Origin: DATKDU01 sp035512595
Lineage (GTDB): Bacteria > Planctomycetota > Planctomycetia > Pirellulales > Pirellulaceae
Reading direction: 5' to 3'
DNA length: 28,299 nucleotides
Assembly: GCA_035512595.1 (NCBI GenBank)
Contig: DATKDU010000257.1
Coordinates: 1-28,299, forward strand
Below, piece by piece: positions 7,477 to 13,898 of the stretch (position 1 is its first letter; every line of letters begins with the position of its first letter). Below the pieces are notes generated by a model. The model did no database searches. It was not told the DNA's origin and saw only the letters and a program-made list of their open reading frames with translations. Made by a program: the position numbers and the translations under genes.

Positions 7477-8538
7477 CTACCCTCCGATTTCCTTCACCAC
7501 CGCGTCCCCCATCTGGCTCGTCGTCAGCTTCCCCCCCAAATCGGCCGTCTTGTGGCCGGTGGCGAGGGTTTGCTCCACCGCCGCGCGAATCCCTGCCGCA
7601 GCAGTCGGCAATTCCAGATGATCGCACAGCATGGCGGCACTCAGGATCGCCGCGATCGGGTTGGCGATGCCGCGGCCGGCAATGTCGGGCGCACTGCCGT
7701 GAACCGGCTCAAACATGGACGGAAAATTTCGCTCAGGGTTGGTGTTGGTGCTGGGGGCCAGGCCGAGGCCGCCGGCCAGCACGCCCCCCAGGTCGGTGAG
7801 AAGGTCGCCGAATAAATTAGAGGCCACGATCACGTCGAACTTCTCTGGCCAGCGGACGAGGTTCATCACCAGGGCGTCGCAGTGTTGCCGCTGGGATTCG
7901 ACGTCGGCATAGTGCGGGGCCAGCTCGGCCAGGATGTCGTCCCACAGGACGTAGGCATACCGCTGGGCGTTGGACTTCGTCGCCATCGTCAGCTTGCGGC
8001 GGCGCTTGCGCGCCAGCTCGAAACCGTAGCGGAGGATGCGCTCAATGCCGCGGCGGGTGTGGACGGCCGTCTGCACAGCCAACTCGTCGGGGGTGCCGCG
8101 TTTCATCCGGCCGCCGTTATCGACGTATTCCCCTTCGGAGTTCTCGCGGAGGACGACGAAGTCGATCTGCTCCGGGCCTTTGTCCGCCAGGTAGCTCCGC
8201 ACGCCGGGATAAAGCTTTGCCGGGCGCAGACAGGCGTATTGATCGAAGGCCTGGCGGATTTGCACTAGCGGCGCTAGCGCCACGTGATCCGGCATTTCCG
8301 CCGGCCAGCCGACCGCGCCGAGCAGGATGGCATCGAAGGGCCGCAGGAAATCGAGAAAATCGTCGGGCACCGGTTTGCCCGTCCGCCGCCAGCGCTCGAC
8401 CCCCCAATCGACCTCGGTGAAGTCCCAGACGAGCCCATTCTCCAGTGGCGCAACCGCTTCCAGGGCGCGGACTGCCTCGCGGGTCACTTCGGGGCCAATG
8501 CCGTCGCCGGGAAAGACGCAGATGCGGAAGGTAGGCAT
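7477..8538 (-). CDS. NAD-dependent D-malate/tartrate-type dehydrogenase (decarboxylating)
   Basis: A beta-decarboxylating dehydrogenase of the isocitrate/isopropylmalate superfamily, 353 residues. Several stretches match the D-malate/tartrate dehydrogenase branch (DmlA/TtuC) rather than LeuB: FPGDGIGPEV at the N-terminus, ILLGAVGWP..PDHVAL, FDQYACLRPAKLYPGV, VVLRENSEGEY with the catalytic Tyr region, MATKSN with the Lys, and NLFGDLLTDLGG followed by FEPVHGSAPDIAGRGIANP. The likely reaction is oxidation of (R)-malate or tartrate with CO2 loss, using NAD+ and a divalent metal. The gene stands alone, divergent from the DUF2007-like gene. No clear Shine-Dalgarno sequence precedes the ATG. Substrate choice within the branch is not decidable from sequence; 3-isopropylmalate use is less likely. 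Confidence 0.88.
   Translation of the reverse strand: MPTFRICVFPGDGIGPEVTREAVRALEAVAPLENGLVWDFTEVDWGVERWRRTGKPVPDDFLDFLRPFDAILLGAVGWPAEMPDHVALAPLVQIRQAFDQYACLRPAKLYPGVRSYLADKGPEQIDFVVLRENSEGEYVDNGGRMKRGTPDELAVQTAVHTRRGIERILRYGFELARKRRRKLTMATKSNAQRYAYVLWDDILAELAPHYADVESQRQHCDALVMNLVRWPEKFDVIVASNLFGDLLTDLGGVLAGGLGLAPSTNTNPERNFPSMFEPVHGSAPDIAGRGIANPIAAILSAAMLCDHLELPTAAAGIRAAVEQTLATGHKTADLGGKLTTSQMGDAVVKEIGG
8270..8281. repeat. GGCGCTAGCGCC palindrome inside the dehydrogenase gene
   Basis: A perfect 12-bp palindrome in coding DNA, in the segment between PDHVAL and FDQYACLRP. The same core recurs inside nuoN at 19856-19869. Two copies in 28 kb may be chance in GC-rich DNA, but both sit in poorly conserved loops. 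Confidence 0.5.
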
Positions 8539-8572
8539 GCGGTGCTCGGGAGGTTAAGGTGAGGGCGAAAGT

Positions 8573-8599
8573 GCAGAATGATTTGAGCAGAATAATGGG
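8573..8599. repeat. paired GCAGAATRAT repeat in the divergent intergenic region
   Basis: GCAGAATGAT (8573-8582) and GCAGAATAAT (8588-8597) lie in the 144-bp gap between the divergent dehydrogenase and DUF2007-like genes, in the region where both promoters should be. They resemble the GGGCAGAAAAATGG units at 21995-22008. Could be a dispersed element or a binding site. Confidence 0.45.
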
Positions 8600-8682
8600 A
8601 CCAGATTGATGGTGAGGAGAGGGGTGACCTCTCACAGCGGATCACTCTGGCTCCAGGACTCGGCATCGTCGATTTTGGGCGT

Positions 8683-9309
8683 ATGAGCACGACCGAACGC
8701 GACCTGATTACCGTCGCCACGTACTGGGACCCCATGCAGGCCCAGATCGCCCGGCTGCGGCTCGCCCACGAAGGAATTCCTGCATTTCTGGAAAAGGAGT
8801 TCACGGTGCTCACGGCGTGGCACTTCACCAACGCCATCGGCGGCATACGTCTCAACGTCCCAGTGCCGCGGCATGAAGAAGCCCGCTCGGTCCTGGCAGC
8901 CAAGGTATCGTTTGATGAATGGCGTGATACCGGTTGTTGGGAGTTGAGCCTGGCCGGGCAAGCGGTGCTCCCACCCGAAGAGCCGAATGCCGCTGCACGC
9001 CAGCGGCGCTACGACCTTCCGTTGAGCGAGCGTGAGGAATTGGCCCAGCGGGCGTTTCGCGCTGCGGTGCTGGGGGTCGCTTGGTTGACTCCTCTCCCCT
9101 TTGCGTGCGCCCATTTGGTGCGATTTCATACTGCTCGCGGTCGCTGCCGCATTGCGTACCGGCGTCGGGCCAGGATTGCCGCGTGGCTGGTAGCGGCCGT
9201 GTTATCGCTGCTGATCGTGGCGATTGCCTGGATTGTCTGGGAGCCGCATTACTTCCGCCAAACCGTGGAGCGTCGGGAGCGAATCTACCAGGCGCGCTTT
9301 AGCCCATAG
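8683..9309 (+). CDS. DUF2007-like protein with C-terminal membrane helices
   Basis: A 208-residue protein. The N-terminal part (about 8-75) matches the DUF2007 pattern, a small ACT/P-II-like fold: LITVATYWDPMQAQIARLRL, HEGIPAFLEKE, IRLNVPVPRHEEARSVL. The C-terminal part has a hydrophobic stretch at about 128-147 and a clear transmembrane helix at about 167-186 (AWLVAAVLSLLIVAIAWIVW). DUF2007 is annotated in databases as a putative signal-transducing domain, but no mechanism is known to me. It diverges from the dehydrogenase gene and precedes the DUF1501 gene by 86 bp. Domain call is moderately sure, function unknown. Confidence 0.75.
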   Translation: MSTTERDLITVATYWDPMQAQIARLRLAHEGIPAFLEKEFTVLTAWHFTNAIGGIRLNVPVPRHEEARSVLAAKVSFDEWRDTGCWELSLAGQAVLPPEEPNAAARQRRYDLPLSEREELAQRAFRAAVLGVAWLTPLPFACAHLVRFHTARGRCRIAYRRRARIAAWLVAAVLSLLIVAIAWIVWEPHYFRQTVERRERIYQARFSP

Positions 9310-9343
9310 GTGTGGATCATCGTGGTGTCACTTCTCGGTGCAT

Positions 9344-9376
9344 ACAGAGTACGGGGTACACAGTACCACGTACCGG
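9344..9376. repeat. GTAC-rich short repeat upstream of the DUF1501 gene
   Basis: The stretch contains four RGTACS-like words (AGTACGGG, GGTACACAG, AGTACCAC, CGTACCGG) that pair imperfectly with each other. It lies directly upstream of the TATAAT box at 9384 and may be another dispersed element. Confidence 0.45.
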
Positions 9377-9383
9377 TTGAGGT

Positions 9384-9389
9384 TATAAT
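9384..9389 (+). promoter_or_regulatory. consensus -10 box TATAAT; transcript probably leaderless
   Basis: TATAAT ends only 6 nt before the ATG at 9396, so a start about 7 nt downstream of the box would begin at or next to the A of the start codon. There is no Shine-Dalgarno sequence in between and no good -35 hexamer at 16-18 nt (best is ACAGTA-like at 9360). Confidence 0.5.
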
Positions 9390-9395
9390 CACCGT

Positions 9396-10850
9396 ATGAA
9401 CCGTTCCAACGCCGCGACTGCCAACTGCTGCCTCTCCCGTCGCGACATGCTCGCCCGCACCGGCATGGGGCTGGGGATGATTGGGCTGGCGGGGGTCATG
9501 GGAGACGCGGGGCTGCTGGCCGAGGAGCCCGGCGTGGTCGCCGGGGTTAACCGCCGCGACCACGCGGCGCCCAATCCGCCTGCTCCCAAGCCGCCCCACT
9601 TTGCCGCCAAGGCCAGGCACGTCGTTCACCTCTTCATGAACGGCGGGCCGAGCCACGTCGATACGTTCGATCCCAAGCCGGCACTCGATGCGAATCACGG
9701 CAAGGAAATCCCCTCGAGCCTCCGCACCGAGCGCAAGACGGGACACGCCATGCGCTCGCCCTTCAAGTTCGAGAAGCGCGGCCAGTGCGGGCTGGAGGTG
9801 AGCGAGCTGTTTGCCAAGACGGCCGCGCACATCGACGACATGGCCGTCATCCGCTCGATGGTGGCGCAGGTTCCCAACCACGAGCCGTCGCTGATGCTGA
9901 TGAACTGCGGCGACGGCCGATTGCCGCGGCCGAGCATGGGGGCCTGGGTGAACTACGGCCTGGGGACCGAGAACCAGAACCTGCCCGGCTTCGTCGTCAT
10001 GTGCAGCGGCGGCTATCCGATCGTCGCCACGCAGAACTGGCGGAGCGCCTTTCTTCCCGGAGCCTATCAAGGGACGTACCTCGACACGCAGCATCAGGAC
10101 CTGGACAAGCTGATCGCCAACATCAAGAGCAGCAAACTATCGCTGGCCGATCAGCGGAAGCAGCTCGATCTGGTCCGCACCCTGAACGAAAGGCACGCGC
10201 AGTCGCGAAACAGCGACCCGCTCCTCGAGGCTCGCATCCAATCGTTCGAGCTGGCGTACCGGATGCAGTCCGAAGCGGCCGACGCCTTCGACCTGGCCCG
10301 CGAAACGCAGGCCACGCGCGATGCCTACGGCAGCGGCATTCATGGCCGCGAGCTGCTCATCACGCGGCGGCTCATCGAGCGCGGCGTGCGGTTCATCCAG
10401 GTGTGGAGCGGGGCTGGACAGCCGTGGGACAACCACGACAACCTCGAAAAGCAGCACCGTGACCTGGCCACGGGGTGGGACGGCCCGATCGCCGCCTTCA
10501 TGGCGGACCTCAAACAGCGCGGCCTCTTCGACTCGACCCTGATCCTCTGGGGAGGGGAATTCGGCCGCACGCCGGTCGCCGAATTCCCGGCCTTGAGCGG
10601 CCGGGACCACAACCACTACGGCTTTACCTGCTGGCTGGCCGGCGGCGCCATTCGCGGCGGCCAGGCCTACGGCGCGACCGACGAGTTCGGCTTCGCCTCC
10701 GTGGACAAGCCGGTCCACGTCCACGACCTGCACGCCACGATGCTGCACCTTCTCGGCTTCGACCACACCCGCCTCACCTACCGCTACGCCGGCCGCGACT
10801 TCCGCCTGACCGACGTGCATGGCAACGTTGTTCGGGAGTTGATTGGCTGA
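9396..10850 (+). CDS. Tat-exported DUF1501 protein
   Basis: A 484-residue member of the DUF1501 family, which has an alkaline-phosphatase/sulfatase-like fold and is very abundant in planctomycetes. The N-terminus has a twin-arginine signal: SRRDML (14-19) followed by a hydrophobic Gly-rich stretch MGLGMIGLAGVMG, so it should be exported folded. Family motifs are present: HLFMNGGPSHVDTFDPKP, the SPFKFEKRGQCG region, WGGEFGRTPVAEFP and GRDHNHYGFTCWLAGGAIRGG. The usual partner, a DUF1549/DUF1553 cytochrome-like protein normally upstream in an operon, is not here. The upstream TATAAT suggests its own, leaderless, transcription unit. Substrate unknown; proposed links to polysaccharide degradation remain inference. 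Confidence 0.9.
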   Translation: MNRSNAATANCCLSRRDMLARTGMGLGMIGLAGVMGDAGLLAEEPGVVAGVNRRDHAAPNPPAPKPPHFAAKARHVVHLFMNGGPSHVDTFDPKPALDANHGKEIPSSLRTERKTGHAMRSPFKFEKRGQCGLEVSELFAKTAAHIDDMAVIRSMVAQVPNHEPSLMLMNCGDGRLPRPSMGAWVNYGLGTENQNLPGFVVMCSGGYPIVATQNWRSAFLPGAYQGTYLDTQHQDLDKLIANIKSSKLSLADQRKQLDLVRTLNERHAQSRNSDPLLEARIQSFELAYRMQSEAADAFDLARETQATRDAYGSGIHGRELLITRRLIERGVRFIQVWSGAGQPWDNHDNLEKQHRDLATGWDGPIAAFMADLKQRGLFDSTLILWGGEFGRTPVAEFPALSGRDHNHYGFTCWLAGGAIRGGQAYGATDEFGFASVDKPVHVHDLHATMLHLLGFDHTRLTYRYAGRDFRLTDVHGNVVRELIG

Positions 10851-11072
10851 GCTTGCAAGCGGGCAACCGAGCCGCCATTTTCCCTGCCGGGGGTACTTGT
10901 CTGAACTTACCCCCTTGTGCCATATTTCACAATCTTTCCAGGCGACCAGGGACGAGCGGACGCACGATGGGTCGCGCTCGTTCCGCAGACGGACGGAAAT
11001 TGTGCTGTGGATTGGCTTTCCGTCACCCATTCGCCCGACTGCAGGAAAGTCGCGAGGGCAAGGTAAGCACCT

Positions 11073-12455
11073 GTGGGAAAGTTCCTTAACGACATCATCC
11101 CCGATTGGGCGGCAGGCCTCGTCGGATTTGACGGCGGCCCCGATTCCTGGCTGGGTTTTATCCTCGCTGCGCTGATCCATGCGATCCTGATCATCCACGT
11201 GGTCGCGGTCGGGGCCCTGTTTTTCATCTGGCTGGAGCGGAAAGTCGCCGGCCGCATCCAAGACCGCTTGGGGCCGACACGCGTCGGCGGCAAGTTCGGC
11301 TGGCTGCAAACGCTGGCCGACGGCTTGAAGCTGATCACCAAGGAAGACATTACTCCCAAGGATGCCGACAAGCTGCTGTTCAAGCTGGCCCCGTATATCA
11401 GCTTCGCGGCCAGTTACACGGCCTTTATCGCCCTGCCATTCTCCAATAACTGGGCGGCGGTGGACATCAACGTCGGCGTGTTCTTCATCATCGCCGTCGT
11501 GGGGCTGGAAATATTCGGCGTGATATTGGCCGGCTACGCGTCCGGTTCCAAGTGGTCGCTGTTTGGCGGCATGCGGGAAGCGGCGCAAGTCGTCAGCTAC
11601 GAAGTGCCGATGGGGCTGTGCATCGTGGTCCCGGTGCTGGTCTACGGCACGATGAACCTGAGCACGCTGGGGGAGATGCAGTCCGGCTGGTTTACCAACT
11701 GGGGCATCCTCCACGATCCGTTCATGTTCGCCGTCTTCTGGGTCTACTTCACCTGCGGCATTGCCAGCGTGAACCGGGCGCCGTTCGACCTGGCCGAAGC
11801 GGAGAGCGAACTGGTGGCCGGCTTTCACACCGAGTATTCGGGCCTGCGATGGAGCTTCTTCTTCATGGCCGAATACGGGTCGATGTTTTTGGTGGCCGCG
11901 CTGGCCGCGATCCTGTTCTTCGGCGGGTGGAACGGGCCGGTGCCGATTTTCACGCAAATTCTGCCGACAGTTACCGGTTTCGCGTGGGCTTACGAGCAAG
12001 GGGAAACAGCCTGGCGGGTGACGGGCTACCTCGCCAACGTCGCCGGCTGTGCCAACCTGATCTTCAAGGCGGTCATCGGCGTGACGTTCATGATGTGGGT
12101 CCGCTGGACGCTGCCGCGGCTAAGGATCGACCAGGTGCTCACGACCTGCTTGAAGTACTGCGTGCCGCTGGCGGCAGCCTGTTTTCTGGGGGCAATCGCA
12201 TGGAAGTTGTCGGGACTGCCGTTCTTCAATGACATTGCCCCACTGCGGCGTTATCGCCCCGAGCAGGTCCGCGAAGCATGGGTGCTGATGGAAGACGCGG
12301 CAGTTCCAGCCAAGGCCGAACCGGAAAAACCGGCGGAAGCTAAGGAAAAGACTGAGCCGGCAGAAAAGGTTGCTCGCGTGGGCGACGCTGCCAGCGTCGA
12401 AGCGTCGGAAAATATCGCTGCTGGCAGCAGCGGCCACATGGAGGTGCAGCCATGA
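11073..12455 (+). CDS. nuoH: NADH-quinone oxidoreductase subunit H (complex I membrane arm)
   Basis: Membrane subunit that forms part of the quinone-binding chamber and the link between peripheral and membrane arms. Family motifs are clear: WLERKVAGRIQDRLGPTRVG (53-72), LADGLKLITKED (81-92), and NRAPFDLAEAESELVAGFHTEYSG with the conserved acidic residues of the quinone site. About eight to nine hydrophobic helices. At 460 residues it exceeds the usual 325-350; about 60 extra residues form a C-terminal Ala/Glu/Lys-rich, probably disordered tail (EKPAEAKEKTEPAEK). GTG start at 11073 with AAGG upstream. First gene of the nuoHJKLMN cluster; it overlaps nuoJ by 4 nt (ATGA). Confidence 0.95.
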   Translation: MGKFLNDIIPDWAAGLVGFDGGPDSWLGFILAALIHAILIIHVVAVGALFFIWLERKVAGRIQDRLGPTRVGGKFGWLQTLADGLKLITKEDITPKDADKLLFKLAPYISFAASYTAFIALPFSNNWAAVDINVGVFFIIAVVGLEIFGVILAGYASGSKWSLFGGMREAAQVVSYEVPMGLCIVVPVLVYGTMNLSTLGEMQSGWFTNWGILHDPFMFAVFWVYFTCGIASVNRAPFDLAEAESELVAGFHTEYSGLRWSFFFMAEYGSMFLVAALAAILFFGGWNGPVPIFTQILPTVTGFAWAYEQGETAWRVTGYLANVAGCANLIFKAVIGVTFMMWVRWTLPRLRIDQVLTTCLKYCVPLAAACFLGAIAWKLSGLPFFNDIAPLRRYRPEQVREAWVLMEDAAVPAKAEPEKPAEAKEKTEPAEKVARVGDAASVEASENIAAGSSGHMEVQP

Positions 12456-13546
12456 TGCCGCTGGCCGCGATCAACCCGCACTCGACGTTGTTTCTGTTGT
12501 ACGCGCTGCTGGCGTGCGGCTTTGCGATTGCCGTTTTGGCGACGAGCAACATCGTGCGGATGGCGTTCTATTTGACGCTGTCGCTGGGCGCGACCTCGGG
12601 CCTGTTCTTCCTGGCCGGGGCGGAGTTCGTCGGCGCGATGCAACTGTTGATCTACGTCGGCGGCACGCTGGTGCTGCTCGTCTTCGGCGTGATGCTCACG
12701 GCCCAGGCGCGGTTCATCTCGATGCAGACGAGTGCCGGCGACTGGATCTTGGGCGGCGTCGTCGGCGGAGCGTTGTTGATCATGCTGCTGCGAGTCGCCT
12801 TCAGCGTCGGCGACTGGAACACGCCCATGACCGAAGCCGACCAGGCCGCCGTCGCCATGATCGACTCCAAAACAACAACGCCGATCGGCATGGCGCTGAC
12901 CAGCATCCGCGTGGACAAGCTCGACGCAACGGACGAGGTCCTCAAGCGGGGCATGTCGGGCTACTTGCTGCCGTTCGTGATCATCTCGATGCATCTGCTC
13001 GTGGTGCTGATCGGCGCGGGCTACATGGCCCGCACCAAGCGCCGGGGGGCAGGTTTGCAACCTGCCCGGTCGCTGGCCGAGCGCGAGCGCTTGGCCAATC
13101 GCAAGATGGGCTTTTTCGTCAAGGTCGGGCTCATCAAGGGGATGGTCATCAATTTCCTGCTGATGCTCCTCTGCTTCGCCTTGTGGCTGGTTCCTGCGAA
13201 AGAAGTTCCTGCCGAAGGGGCCGGCGCCCTGGCAACCGGCTGGCACTGGCTTTCGAGCGTCGTCGCCGGCTCGCCCGACTGGTTTCTGCCCGTGATGGGG
13301 ATCGCATTTTTGCTCAATCTGCTTTTGCTCCTGGTCGTTTACAACTGGCAAAGCTGGGCCGTGCTGGGGCTGATCGCTATTCCGATCGTCCAGGCCGCCA
13401 TGCTGGCCAATGCCAATTTGAATGTCAACGTCAGTGACACCGTGATTGCCGCCGTGTACCTGGTCCTGGCTATCGTCCCCGTGATTGTCCTGATCGTGCT
13501 GATGACGACCGGCAAGCAGCCGACCGTCTGGTCCCAGATGGAATAA
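12452..13546 (+). CDS. nuoJ: NADH-quinone oxidoreductase subunit J with extra C-terminal membrane domain
   Basis: The first 198 residues are a complete NuoJ: five hydrophobic helices including the conserved LIYVGGTLVLLVFGVML helix, ending at HLLVVLIGAGYMARTKRR, where other NuoJ proteins stop. The protein then continues to 364 residues, roughly twice the E. coli length. The bridge GAGLQPAR (199-206) is encoded by a perfect hairpin at 13047-13067. Residues 207-364 add a basic linker and about four more membrane helices (226-246, 277-297, 299-318, 329-352). GGAGG at 12440-12444 supports the start; translation is coupled to nuoH. The extension matches no family I recognise; it may be a fused neighbouring gene. 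NuoJ identity is firm. Confidence 0.92.
   Translation: MMPLAAINPHSTLFLLYALLACGFAIAVLATSNIVRMAFYLTLSLGATSGLFFLAGAEFVGAMQLLIYVGGTLVLLVFGVMLTAQARFISMQTSAGDWILGGVVGGALLIMLLRVAFSVGDWNTPMTEADQAAVAMIDSKTTTPIGMALTSIRVDKLDATDEVLKRGMSGYLLPFVIISMHLLVVLIGAGYMARTKRRGAGLQPARSLAERERLANRKMGFFVKVGLIKGMVINFLLMLLCFALWLVPAKEVPAEGAGALATGWHWLSSVVAGSPDWFLPVMGIAFLLNLLLLLVVYNWQSWAVLGLIAIPIVQAAMLANANLNVNVSDTVIAAVYLVLAIVPVIVLIVLMTTGKQPTVWSQME
13047..13067. repeat. hairpin element inside nuoJ
   Basis: GGGCAGGTT (13047-13055) and AACCTGCCC (13059-13067) pair perfectly around TGC. It has the same design as GGACAGGTT-GAA-AACCTGTCC upstream of trxB (22210-22230) and upstream of asnS, differing at only two stem positions plus the loop. 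Here it is translated in frame as GAGLQPAR at the junction between the NuoJ core and its extension. Confidence 0.88.
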
Positions 13547-13562
13547 AGGCCCTGCGGGCGAC

Positions 13563-13898
13563 ATGAATCCGTTTTTCGACACCATCACCGTTTCGCACTA
13601 CCTGGCCGTGGGGGCCGTGCTGTTTGTCACCGGCGCGGTCTGCATGGCCACCAAGCGGAACGCGCTGGGGGTGCTGATGGGGATCGAGCTGGTCCTCAAC
13701 GGCGCGAACCTCAACTTCGTCGCTTTTGGCAGCAAGTTCCTGCGAAAGGAATCGCTCGGCATTGACGGCGAGCTGATGGCCCTGTTCGTCATCGTCCTGG
13801 CGGCGGCGGAAGCGGCCGTGGCCCTGGCGATCGCGCTGAACTTTTACAACAACCACACCACGATCGACGTCGATCACGCCGACGAGCTCAAAGGCTGA
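13563..13898 (+). CDS. nuoK: NADH-quinone oxidoreductase subunit K
   Basis: Small MrpC-like subunit of the complex I proton path. The 111 residues hold three hydrophobic helices with the conserved glutamates in GIELVLNGANLNFVAF (helix 2) and VLAAAEAAVALAIAL (helix 3), the pair needed for proton transfer. A short polar tail (NNHTTIDVDHADELKG) follows. It starts 16 nt after nuoJ and its TGA overlaps the nuoL ATG (TGATG), so the two are translationally coupled. Confidence 0.95.
   Translation: MNPFFDTITVSHYLAVGAVLFVTGAVCMATKRNALGVLMGIELVLNGANLNFVAFGSKFLRKESLGIDGELMALFVIVLAAAEAAVALAIALNFYNNHTTIDVDHADELKG

Noticed and set aside
7477..8538. Annotating the dehydrogenase as LeuB (3-isopropylmalate dehydrogenase)
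   Set aside because: GAVGWP, PDHVAL and FDQYACLRPAKLYPGV match the D-malate/tartrate branch, and no other leucine-biosynthesis gene is near.
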